Program-made: the position numbers and the translations under genes | NCBI GenBank assembly: GCA_030704615.1 | Contig: CM060732.1 | Span: 3,970,001-4,030,000, forward strand | Origin: Takakia lepidozioides | Taxonomy: Eukaryota; Streptophyta; Takakiopsida; Takakiales; Takakiaceae | DNA length: 60,000 nt | Reading direction: 5' to 3' | The notes under the pieces: generated by a model | What the model saw: the letters and a program-made list of their open reading frames with translations, nothing else | Database searches by the model: none | What the model was told of the DNA's origin: nothing | Part shown: positions 32,000 to 41,089 of the stretch, one piece after another | Position numbering within the stretch: the first letter of the stretch is position 1 | Layout: each line of letters starts with the position of its first letter

Positions 32000-32246
32000 G
32001 GCCGACGCCCTTACCGCCGCAGGATTTTGGATGGTGCAGCGCACTGACGTCCCCAGACAACCATTTCCGCTTCCAAAGCCTCCACCACCGACCCCTATGA
32101 GAGCAAGAACAATGGGACCCGACAGCTCTAAGCATCCTACACACCGTTGGGGGAAACCGAAGAGGCGGCGACCTCCCTCAAAAGTGAACGAGACAAGGAT
32201 GGGGAATGCACTTCGGATGAACTGTACAATCCAGAGCTCAACATAA

Positions 32247-32531
32247 GTGCCCCCACTAGGCTTCGGGCGTGTGTATCAGATGGCCACGGCAGGCTCAGCT
32301 GTTCGCAATGAGGTGTACACCATCACCATTTCAGAATTACCCACCTGCAATTGCACCGACTTCCAGATCATGGCGAACAAGGGGGCATCATACTGCCCTT
32401 GCAAGCATCTGTACTACGTGTACCTAAAGAGACTCCGGTGTAATTCCACAACTCATTACTTCATACATGCACCACGGTTGAGCCCCCAAGAGGTGCACAC
32501 TCTTCTGAATATGGATCCAGGGGACCAGTGA
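32247..32531 (+). CDS. SWIM zinc-finger module
   Basis: The frame reads VYTITISELPTCNCTDFQIM, a short spacer, then SYCPCKHLYYVYLKRL: C-x-C ... C-x-H, the full SWIM ligand set. SWIM fingers occur at the C-terminus of MULE-type transposases and bind DNA or protein. The start chosen is the first usable codon in the frame; the segment is more likely the last exon or the shifted tail of the gene at 29.4-32.0 kb than an independent 94-residue gene. Confidence 0.55.
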   Translation: MPPLGFGRVYQMATAGSAVRNEVYTITISELPTCNCTDFQIMANKGASYCPCKHLYYVYLKRLRCNSTTHYFIHAPRLSPQEVHTLLNMDPGDQ

Positions 32532-32785
32532 CCTTGGCTTGCGGTCCCAACACTATGGTACGCCCATCCTTTTCGGATAGTAGAATTGTACTGCTGCAAG
32601 TAGTTCTGACTCTGGCCACAGAAAGGTCCGACTTATGTCTTGCCTACCAGTAACCTGTTTTGCTTGAACTAAGATAATACTATGTCATTCACTCGTGTTT
32701 CCACGTGCATGTATTTTTGTGTGTTGGAGGGTTCCTATTTTTTCTGCTCTCCCAAACTTGGCTTTCCTCATTTGACCCCCGGCAA

Positions 32786-32904
32786 GGAAATGCGGCGCCG
32801 CATTTCCAAGTAACGTCGTAGGTACTGGTAGATGCGGCATTCACCAACACCAAACTGCCTAGAAATTTCGCACGTGCGAACCCTAATGCGGCACCGCATT
32901 TCCC
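32786..32904. repeat. Palindromes of the GGAAATGCGG family
   Basis: A perfect 22-base palindrome at 32,786-32,807: GGAAATGCGG, CG, CCGCATTTCC. A second, with centre CA, is at 32,885-32,904. These are the same sequences as the palindromes in the array at 58.7-60 kb. They lie 0.25 kb downstream of the SWIM module. Confidence 0.85.
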
Positions 32905-32907
32905 AGT

Positions 32908-33360
32908 TGAGTCGCAAACCTTTCCCGCCGAATACTCGAAGATGACAGAATTGTGCAGACTCTATTTGTTCAATCGCGGCAAAAGGGTCAGCTTCATTCC
33001 AATGTTAAGGCATGTAAAACCGCGGAATACTCTATACAGGCTAGTATGCGACGTCCTTTTGCCGTGGTATACTGGATTTCTCGTTGCACGGTCACTCATT
33101 TCCATGAGCGGATCTAAAAAACCATGAGCGGAGTTGTTATTGACGACATATCTTCGCCGCATTACAGGATCTGGAACTTCCAAAAACGGCAAGGTCAAAT
33201 TAAAAAACTATTATTTTAATACTTATTTAATCTGTCGCATTTCCAAATTTGGAGGAGTCCGCTCATGGAATCCGCGTGTCTTAGACTTCGGCTCACCGCT
33301 CATGCGGCTCATGCGGCTCCTGGCTCATGGCTCATGGTTTCTGCTCATGAAATAGTAAAC
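32908..33360. other. No gene; clustered GCTCATGG words
   Basis: Short frames only. Between about 33,080 and 33,350 the words GCTCATGG, CCATGAGC and GCTCATGC occur repeatedly in both orientations. This may be part of the LTR end of copy C or an older repeat. Confidence 0.35.
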
Positions 33361-33369
33361 CTCCTCTCA

Positions 33370-33824
33370 AAGCATGAAGCAATCACACTAACAAGCCCTA
33401 GTCCTTCCAAGTGAAATCCACTCTATCACATAAACTAAGTCAAGCCAAGGGCACCCTTGCTAAGGGAATATACCCTACAAAGCCCTCAACACACTCCCTC
33501 TCAATACCTAGAGCTATGGAGGTGAGAGAGGCTCATGGAGGCTCAACTACAAGAAGATGAGCCCTCCTCAACACTCACAAAAAACCCCTTTCCCATGTCC
33601 CAAGTGAGGCTTGATACCTCACTTGGCATATGAGACCAAATGAAGTCCCAACACACAAAATACAAATATAAATATCCAAAATGTCATAGTTAACTAGAAG
33701 TAGGTAATTCTAGTTAACCATGACTAAAACCATGACAGCTGTCGTGCACCTAAGCATCGTGCCACAACATACATCAGTGTCCACCACATATTCTAAGCAT
33801 ACAGTCCTAGAAAGCTATGCCACA
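33370..33824 (-). repeat. 3' LTR of copy C
   Basis: The LTR starts at 33,824 with TGTGGCATAGCTTTCTAGGA on the minus strand, after the tract at 33,825-33,836. It contains the family box ending GTGCACGACAGCTGTCA and an AT-rich TATTTATATTTGTATTTTG stretch that could hold the promoter. The inner limit near 33,370 is approximate. Confidence 0.65.
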
Positions 33825-34081
33825 ATCGCCCCCCTAGCTGGTGATTAGGTCCCTCTAACACCGGATAGCCGACAAGTATCCATCTCAATAAGATCATCGT
33901 TTGGTCTTCAATCACACAAGTCCCAACATCTAAAATCGATAGATCAAGAGGCCGGGTGCAAAAGTAGCCCCATCATTAGTCGCCTTCCTGCAATCCATGA
34001 TCTTCAGTTGAGTATCCATGGCATTGAAGCCCCACTAGCTAGACCTTGGATCACTTGTCAGTCTCACCATTGCCATGCCCA

Positions 34082-35140
34082 CTACCTCTGTCCAAGGCAT
34101 CGTGGACACAACCACTCTCCGCTAGGAACCTCCTCAAGTGGCGGTGTTAAACATCCCATGTGCCACCCCCTTGAGCATTTGTCACACACCAACATGGTTG
34201 CGGCACCACCAGCATGCCCACATAGCATACAACGCAACCCTACAGGTACCACTGCAAGGTTGGGATCTATCCTCCCATCCACATGTGGGAGATGACATGG
34301 CGCACAATTGCGCACATGATCCTTCCATACCATGCCATCTCGACCTTCCAGAAGACAACACTCCTGAAGACAACACCTTCCTGACCCTTAGAATCACACG
34401 TCCTGCTGTGACATCCAAGGTCGTAGGTGCTGTCTGCTGCAGATACACAGAGTCCCCAAGGTTGAATCTCCAAACACCCGGTCGATATCTGCCTCCACGT
34501 ATGGTGACATACCTCAATGTGTCTCGGTGTTGGGCAATAGCAAGGTTCTCAAAAGCCATAGACATGACTCTCTTGAACAACTCTGCCCGTTGGGCACATG
34601 CTTGTGTCCACACATCCGGATCATCAAGGTTGAGGACTACTGCAGCCTCCTTGCGAATAGATGCAGGCAAATCTGGCTCTCGGCCGAAGAGAAGAAAGTA
34701 AGGTGAGACCGAGGCAAGTGATGCTTGCTTGCTTGCTAAACCTATAGCCCATGGCCAACCAAGGTAGCTGAAGGTCCCAATCCCCTAAGTGTCCCTTCTG
34801 CAAGTTATACTTGCGCAAGCCTCTCTTGACTGTCTAAACAACTCTCTCCGCCAAGCTATCAGCCTCGGGATGATCCCGAGAAGTAGTGCGGTGGTCTATC
34901 AAGGCTTGCTCATACAAAGCCTGAAACTCCCCCAAGAACTCTCTCCCCTAGTCCGTGAGTACCTCAGCTGGAGCACCAAATTGGCTAAGCACTCAATCTA
35001 AGAATGCATACGCAGCCCCATCACTTGCCTTGTCAGGCAATGCCACCAGTTCAATCCATTTGGAGAAATGTTCCACCATCACCAGCACATACTTGTTATG
35101 GCAAATCGTTAGTGGCACTGGCCTGCAAAGTCAAGGCTCC
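34082..35140 (-). pseudogene. Copy C integrase core, C-terminal barrel and PHD finger
   Basis: Core fragments are at 35,140-34,790 in broken frames. The barrel and following sequence (YVTIRGGRYRPGVWRFNLGD) are in a frame at 34,670-34,182. The PHD finger is in the frame ending at 34,082: CMLC, CDKC, WHMGC, WLCPRC, all eight ligands present, preceded by WKDHVRNCAPCHLPHVDGR as in A and B. The PHD spacing is identical in the three copies although the integrase core is decayed here. Confidence 0.8.
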
Positions 35141-35970
35141 AACGATAGCCCAAACCCATAATGGGTAAAGGATGCAATTGTGGAGTAGGGCGTTGAAAGA
35201 AGCCCGCACTCTATCACACACCATGCATCTTGCCACTAACTGCTGCACATCTGTGTGCATGCCCCGCCACTAGTACTGCCCTTGCAGCAAACTATGAGTG
35301 CGCCGCACCCCAAAATGTCCCAACTCCTCATGGGCATGGCGTACCAATCGCGCTCGTTGTGTTGGATGAGGCACAATCCTCACTCCTCCATCCTCCCATA
35401 CACGGAGTAGGTGAGTCCCCTCCCACTTGAACCTCTTGGCTCGTTGTAGGATCCGATCTCTCTCCTTCGCAGTCACACTAGCTGTTGTCTCTCCGGCACG
35501 AAGATAGGCCAACACTGCTGCATCTTCATACACATCCTTAGTACCACCAAGCTCCTCATTGATCTATGGATCGTCATGCACACTATCTCCACGGCCAATC
35601 CCATGGGGTGGACCAGCTTGAGCTCCCATTGCTAGAATGCACAAAAAGGCAGATGCGTGCCATCCTAGCACCATCTCCTCGTCCATCTCACCATGCCAAC
35701 GAGCTCCTGTATCATCAAGCTCACTTGTGCATGGATTACGACTCAATCCATCCGCATCCCGGTTGACTATACCGGCTCGATGCACCACTTGAAAGTCGTA
35801 CTCTTGAAGCATAAGTGCCCACCGTGCAAGCTTCCCTGTAAGCTTGTCTGACTCCATCTACCACTTCAATGGTTGGTGATCCATGACAAGTGTGAAGAGA
35901 TTGCCATAGAGGTAGCATCTGAAATGTGCCACTGCCCATACTGCAGTTAAACACTCTCCTTCATATGAGC
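35141..35970 (-). pseudogene. Copy C RNase H C-terminal part and integrase zinc-binding region
   Basis: A frame at 35,857-35,564 has SDKLTGKLARWALMLQEYDF and VVHRAGIVNRDADGLSRNP, the conserved end of Ty3/gypsy RNase H. A frame at 35,533-35,270 has LVRHAHEELGHFGVRRTHSL, the His pair of the integrase zinc site, and stops at TAG 35,270-35,272, where A and B have TGG. Confidence 0.8.
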
Positions 35971-35971
35971 T

Positions 35972-37081
35972 CTACTTTGCCTCAACATCATTGTTCGAAC
36001 GGCTAGCATATGCCACTACAAACTCTCTTCCTTCGTCATCCACTTGTGTGAGCATTGCTCCAATCCCCAACATACTCCAATCTGTATGTAGCTGGAAAGG
36101 CCGCCCCCGAATAGGCCGCCTCCGAATAGGTCGCCTCAGAATAGGTGCAGAAGTCAATCGAGCCTTGAGTTCCTCAAAGGCTTCCTCCTGCTCCTCCTCC
36201 CACTGCCACTCCTGACCCACCTTGGTCAATTTGGTAAGAGCCTTCACAATGCTGCTAAATCCCTTGACAAACCGACGATAGTTGTTTGCCAATTCCATGA
36301 AAGCACGAACTTTGCTTATATCTAAGGGGCATGGAATGCGTGCAATGGCCTCCACCTTTGTCTGTTGAACACCCAATCCTCTAGGGTATATCATGTGGCC
36401 CAGATACTCAATCTGATCGTGGAAGAACTTGCACTTTCCAGGGTGCAGTTTCAATCCATGCGCCCTCAAGCGCTCAAACACCACCTGAAGGTGTCTCTCA
36501 TGCTCCTCAACCGTGGCACTAAAGATGATGTCATCAATGTAGCACCGGGCAAAGTCTAGCCCTGCAAGAATCTTATCCATGACCCTCTGAAACTCTGCAG
36601 GAGCATTCTTCAACCCAATTGGTAGGAAGCGCCATTGGTACAAACAATCCTTCCCATGCTGGTCAATCCCCCAGAATGTCGTCTTTTGCTTGTCAGCCTC
36701 TTTGATTGGCAACTGGTGATAACCCAATCGTAAGTCCAATGTACTAAACACCTTCGCATGCCCAATGGCATCAAAGATTTCTTCTGGAGTTGGCATGGCA
36801 TATCTATCAGACTTAGTCTGACGGTTCGCAGGACGATAGTCCCCACACATCCTTCTTTCTGTCCAATTGCCATAGATATCCTTCTTAGCTGGCATCACCG
36901 TTGCCGAGGCATACTCCCCGCCTGACAACTCCACCAATCCAGCTTCAAACAACTCCATAGTCCGTGACTGGATCAATGACCTCTGTATGTCACTATACCT
37001 GTAGGGCCTTCGAAAAATTGGCATGTCACTTGTCAAATCAATACGAATCTCCTGGCTCTTCAAACTCCCTAAATCCTTCAA
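35972..37081 (-). CDS. Copy C reverse transcriptase and start of RNase H (369-codon open frame)
   Basis: This is the best-preserved RT in the window. Blocks in order: IFRRPYRYSDIQRSLIQSRT, VMPAKKDIYGNWTERRMCGD, STLDLRLGYHQLPIKE, WRFLPIGLKNAPAEFQRVMD, the catalytic CYIDDIIFS at about residues 189-197, YLGHMIYPRGLGVQ, VRAFMELANNYRRFV, and an RNase H start FQLHTDWSMLGIGAML (first acidic residue in HTD). Just before RNase H there is a triple RRPI duplication absent from copy A. The frame stops at a TAG (35,972-35,974) where A has TAT. Upstream it continues from the linker through a further change of frame near 37,090. Confidence 0.85.
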   Translation of the reverse strand: MKDLGSLKSQEIRIDLTSDMPIFRRPYRYSDIQRSLIQSRTMELFEAGLVELSGGEYASATVMPAKKDIYGNWTERRMCGDYRPANRQTKSDRYAMPTPEEIFDAIGHAKVFSTLDLRLGYHQLPIKEADKQKTTFWGIDQHGKDCLYQWRFLPIGLKNAPAEFQRVMDKILAGLDFARCYIDDIIFSATVEEHERHLQVVFERLRAHGLKLHPGKCKFFHDQIEYLGHMIYPRGLGVQQTKVEAIARIPCPLDISKVRAFMELANNYRRFVKGFSSIVKALTKLTKVGQEWQWEEEQEEAFEELKARLTSAPILRRPIRRRPIRGRPFQLHTDWSMLGIGAMLTQVDDEGREFVVAYASRSNNDVEAK

Positions 37082-37110
37082 ATTGAAGGCAAAGCAATTT
37101 CTATAAGCCC

Positions 37111-37760
37111 TTAGAAATCGCCGGATCCTCCGTCTCTCTCCTCCGGTGACTGTAGGTCCAACATCTGGTTCCCAATTGTTCTCAGTGATTGCAACCTTGG
37201 GTACACCAGGCTTGGAGGTAGGAGACGCATCCGTTGATTGCTAGATAGCAACCTCTTGGGCCTTGTCCGCCCACCCTGACTGTGGCTTAGCCTCCACTTG
37301 CTCCGCGAGAGCCACCTTGAGAACATCCTCCGCAAAAGAAACATCCTCAACCTCTTCAAGAGTCTTGGCCACCTTGGCCTCCAACTGATCCTCCGTGTAT
37401 GGCTCTCCCCACTCCTCATATTTCTCCTTGAGAGATCCAATGACTCTCTCTTTCCGCATCTCATCCCACATCTGCCATGGGTGTTTAATCCATGATCTTG
37501 TGCTCGCCCCCACTCACTGCCTCCACCGTCCCGGTTGGCAGAGATGGTACAATATCCAATGGAAGTGCAGAAGTAGCCACCAATGCTTGCAATCTCCGTT
37601 GGTCAGCCATGCACAAGCCAATGACCCATGTCAAGCAATTGAGATCCATTGCCTGACCCAACACCTAGTGTCGTGCCGCCTCTGACAGAGCTAACACAGC
37701 TGTAGTGCCCGTGGCAAACCCCATTGCCCGCTCTCGCTCATCCGCACTAGGCTCCACCAA
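37111..37760 (-). other. Copy C linker upstream of RT
   Basis: Equivalent to A 7,256-7,712. One frame (37,513-37,241) reads WDEMRKERVIGSLKEKYEEW and KVAKTLEEVEDVSFAEDVLK, charged and possibly coiled-coil. Further left the match to A continues (RAMGFATGTTAVLALSEAAR) up to the LTR junction. Confidence 0.55.
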
Positions 37761-37763
37761 TTG

Positions 37764-37883
37764 CTCACTTGGCATATGAGACCAAATGAAGTCCCAACAC
37801 ACAAAATACAAATATAAATATCGAAAATGTCTTAGTTAATTAGAAGTAGGTAATTCTAGTTAACCATGACTAAAACCATGACA
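37764..37883 (-). repeat. Truncated 5' LTR of copy C (120 bp)
   Basis: Matches 33,618-33,737 with only a few substitutions and no length difference. The left junction to pol follows CTCACTTGG; the right end stops at ACCATGACA, after which the LTR sequence (GCTGTCGTGC) is replaced by unrelated DNA. Confidence 0.9.
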
Positions 37884-38547
37884 TGGCGGTTTGCTGCAGG
37901 TTTCGCTTGAGAAGACTGGCGGAGAATTGCGGCCCTACTTTGCAAGAGAACAACGTCTGCAGGTTTGTTAACACTTGCAGGACCTGTCTTGGCAGCCTCA
38001 CGGATTGCATGCGTATAACTCGTGCATCCGGGGGTGTATTCATCAGCAGTCCTTTTTTGGTTGTGGACTCCTGGGCTGCCTCCTCCATTGTCTCGTCGTT
38101 GGGGCCAGTCTGCTGCGCCCCAGCAGAGTCCGAGTATTCCTGGACAGGAGGAGACGGGGCAGACTCCTCCGCATGTGGAGTCGAGACTGGTACTGCAGGA
38201 GACTGGGCAGTCTGCTCCGCATGGGGAGTCTCCAAGTTTGATACCTGAGCTGCAGCAGACTGGACAGTCTGCTCCGCATGGGGAGTCTCCAAATCCGATA
38301 CTATAGTTACAGCAGACTGGATAGTCTACTCCGCATGGGGAGTCTCCAAGTCCGATACTGGTGCTGCAGCAGACTGGACAGTCTGCTCCACATGTGGAGT
38401 CTCCAAGTCCGGTACTGGTTTTGGAGGAGACTGGCCAATCTGCTCCTCATGGTCAGTCTCCATGTCCGTTGCTGGGGTTCTTGCAGCCAGAGTAGACTTC
38501 GGTTCAATTCTCTGTTCATTGTGGTCAGTTTGATGTACAGTGTGCAT
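37870..38547 (-). pseudogene. Unknown gene, C-terminal part with 19-residue repeats
   Basis: One minus-strand frame from 38,547 to 37,870, interrupted by a TAG at 38,326-38,328 that sits where the other repeat units have CAG (AEQT). It encodes about five units of VSDLETPHAEQTVQSAAAP (19 residues, 57 bp), then a more diverged part, and ends with RLPRQVLQVLTNLQTLFSCK and a basic tail. GGAGTCTCCAAG recurs every 57 bp at 38,223, 38,280, 38,337 and 38,394 on the plus strand. No known domain. The downstream end abuts the LTR of copy C. Confidence 0.5.
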
Positions 38548-38612
38548 AGTTGTATGTCATGTTCCAGGAAAACAAAGGACGGACTTCGAGACGACATGGA
38601 AAAAAGGATACT

Positions 38613-39260
38613 ACCTTCGAGCAGATTTCCAATTAGGCCGATATCTTGAATTTGGCAGCTCAGGCATGCTGCATCTAGGTCGGCAATTCCGCGGTCTTCA
38701 ATAGGACTTCCGCACCACAATACTTTGAAGACATGTGGTTTTTGCAAAACAATGTCAAAGACTGCTCGCTCCATGACCAATGCAAACCATTGCAATGCGT
38801 CATCCACCACACTCGGTTGTGATACTGTTGACGAATGCAGTAAGTCCATTCTCAAAGTCTGAAGTTCCTTGACCAATGTAGTATAAGAACGAAAGTTTCC
38901 AAATTGCATCCATCGATAATGAAGAAAAGATGCTGCCATTATCTCAAAGTCCTCCTGAGCTATTCCGAACAAGTGTTTTCTGCGCACCCCAAATGTTGGG
39001 TGTGCCATCATATGTCTGAGTTCCTGAGGACGTGGGTCATCCATGAGAATGAGCTGCATAAGCAGCGGCGGCTCATTGCGCACAATGGTGGCTTCATCTG
39101 CAATAGACTGCGCGGCTTGCAAAACATTCTGGGCTTCCTAAACTGAAAACTCCATTGCATAATGGAATGGAATGAAGGTCCAGCGGCAGTCCGTGACAAT
39201 ACAGTGGAGCTCATTATACTTGTCTACATGGCCATTCGTTTCTCCCACCCTAACTCGAGG
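38613..39260 (-). pseudogene. Unknown gene, middle exon
   Basis: One frame carries NGHVDKYNELHCIVTDCRWT, HYAMEFSV, a TAG (39,138-39,140, likely from CAG), then EAQNVLQAAQSIADEATIVR, MMAHPTFGVRRKHLFGIAQE, FEIMAASFLHYRWMQFGNFR and LVMERAVFDIVLQKPHVFKV, ending NLLEG before GTAGTA (possible donor, about 38,613). The composition is that of a folded protein. I do not recognise the family. Confidence 0.45.
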
Positions 39261-39543
39261 AAGAGTCTGGGATGGGAGACAGATTGTTGCCCGTCTGTTG
39301 GTCCGCTGGGGCAGTCCGCTGGACTCCATGCCCGGCAATGGCAATCTGCTGGTTCGCAGTCTGCTGGATGACGGCCAGGATTGGCCGAGAGTCCTCCAAT
39401 CCTGCGGTGACTTGGGTGTGAAGAGGACTGCCTGACACTGTGCCCTCTCCACTATGGAATGTTGTATTGGCAGCGGCTGAGTTAGGGTATTTTAACAATA
39501 CATATTCCCGCACCTCGTCGACTTTAGTGCGCACCACATTCAC
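39250..39543 (-). pseudogene. Unknown gene, Gln-rich segment upstream of the middle exon
   Basis: The frame reads VRTKVDEVREYVLLKYPNSA, then AVIQQTANQQIAIAGHGVQR and APADQQTGNN, ending in a short serine run. It overlaps the middle exon in a different frame, so a frameshift or an unseen intron lies between them. The plus strand shows CAGTCCGCTGG-type words, part of the local motif family. Confidence 0.35.
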
Positions 39544-39639
39544 TTGTAATGGAGGTGCTTGGCCGACCGAGCGCCAAGCAGAAATGGCCCTCCAAATACA
39601 TTCTCATTTATCCTGGATTAGGGCATAAAACAAAAGAAT

Positions 39640-40030
39640 GTGAGGCAGCGGACAGGTGAACCCAGTCAGCAGACTGACAAACAAAGAGAAGCTAGAATGT
39701 ATTACTGGAGTACAGTGGACTCACCAGCGGACTATGTCAGCGGACTTACGAAAGACAGCGGACTGGCAAGTACACTCATCAGCGGTCTCATCAGCGGACT
39801 AACGGACTGAGAACCAAATACAAAGGTGGCGGACTGACGAGCGGGCAGATGAAATCAGTCAGCAGACTGACAAACTAAGAGAAGCTAGAGTGTACTATAG
39901 TGGAGTACAGTGGACTCACCAGGGGACTAGGTCAGCGGACTAGTAAGTAGACTCATCAACGGTCTAACGGACTGACAAGCAAACGGAGAAGACAGCGGAC
40001 TGAGTAGTAGCCACTACCTTGTCGTCGTCG
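39640..40030. repeat. Direct repeat of about 191 bp rich in CAGCGGACT
   Basis: CAGTCAGCAGACTGACAAAC, then GAGAAGCTAGA and GTGGAGTACAGTGGACTCACC, begins near 39,663 and again near 39,855. CAGCGGACT and close variants fill the spacers. Confidence 0.75.
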
Positions 40031-40112
40031 TCGTCACTGTCGTCATCTTCAGACGCACTTTCTGTATCAGTACTGATTGTGTGGGTCTGCTGCGTAGGTG
40101 AGGCTGAGTCTG

Positions 40113-40651
40113 CTATGTGGAATTTGCCCTTGCCTCACGAGTAGACCTTGCAGCCTTCAGTCTTCCCTTTTTTAGGGCCCCATCACTGAGTTTCCATTTT
40201 CTGGGACCCTCCCGCGTTCCCTGCACATCTTCCATTGGCTGCGAATGCAAACTCCCTCCATACCGTTCGCGCACTTCCGCTATAGAGCGGGGTTTTGCAT
40301 CTGCTCCGCGCAGTCGCCTTGTTAACTGAGTCAAAGTCTTCATTGTTTTTTCTATGGGCCAAGGCTTGAAATTCGCTGGAATCCTGTCCTTCCGCTTGCA
40401 ACCCGTATCAACACAATGTCGGTTTAGCTGCACTTTTTCCTTTAGAACCACCTTGCAGAATGGACACTGCAGCCTATCCTTCTGCCAATTCGAGTCTTCG
40501 GGCTTCGCATCACGGAGGTCTATGAATGCTTCCACTATTTTGGCGTCATACTCCCTTGGTGAGTACCAGTACCTATGGTGGGTCTTTAACCGGGTTTCGT
40601 GTAAAAAAAGCACCCAATCCGCTCTACCCTTCACACAAGCATCCTCCACGG
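40113..40651 (-). pseudogene. Unknown gene, exon with a C2H2/C2HC-like zinc finger
   Basis: The exon starts after a good acceptor (TGATTCTGCAG|CCGTGG). It reads VKGRADWVLFLHETRLKTHH, EYDAKIVEAFIDLRDAKPED, then CPFCKVVLKEKVQLNRHCVD and GCKRKDRIP, with Cys/His spacing of a zinc finger, and later KTLTQLTRRLRGADAKPRSI. It stops at 40,113; in another frame an acidic tail (TESASEDDDSDDDDDK) runs to a donor-like AAG|GTAGTG at about 40,018. Probably the 5' part of the same gene as 37.9-39.5 kb; DNA-binding is only suggested by the finger. Confidence 0.45.
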
Positions 40652-41089
40652 CTGCAGAATCAGACGAGGGATGTAAGGAGTTTGCGCAATACAAAGAGAA
40701 GAGCAGATGACCATAAGGAAGAACTCTACATCAGAATACAGCATGCAAAGAAGAGGAAGTGCAAACAACGAATCTGACCAACGCGAGGAAGAAGGTGGTC
40801 TGTGTGCGACGCTTCACGAAGCATTGCGACTCCCGGAATCGTGACGACTGCCTGCAGCGGAGACAAAACCAGAACGATCAAAGTAGTGGAAGAGAAAGAC
40901 AGAAGACGGAAGAGTGCCCACACCACCCAACATGGTGAGGCAAAGTCAAAATGACGAAAGAAGAGGACTGCGGACGTTGGGGCGGGCGGCGGAACGTGAA
41001 GTGGACGGATTTCACTGGCGCCGCATTCCTGCCGTCAACATTAAATACGTCCATCATAGTTGCACGTGCAGACATCGAACAGAGTGGAG

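Larger units (their letters stand above)
33361..37883 (-). mobile_element. Ty3/gypsy copy C, pol-only derivative (RT-RH-IN-PHD)
   Basis: On the minus strand: an LTR fragment (37,883-37,764), then sequence equal to copy A from about 7,265 (linker), RT (37,081-35,972), RNase H, integrase (35.5-34.2 kb), PHD finger, polypurine tract and 3' LTR starting at 33,824. The 120-bp fragment at 37,764-37,883 matches 33,618-33,737 of the 3' LTR almost base for base, in the same orientation, so it is what remains of the 5' LTR. It is joined directly to pol: the rest of the LTR, the leader, gag, protease and methyltransferase are gone. Confidence 0.85.

Noticed and set aside
2666-39140. TAG stops at many probable Gln positions suggested a genetic code with TAG = Gln.
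   Set aside because: TGA and Trp-to-TAG stops are present too, frames also contain indels, and the intact GDH gene uses TAG as its stop with no internal TAG. Decay by C-to-T change explains the data better.
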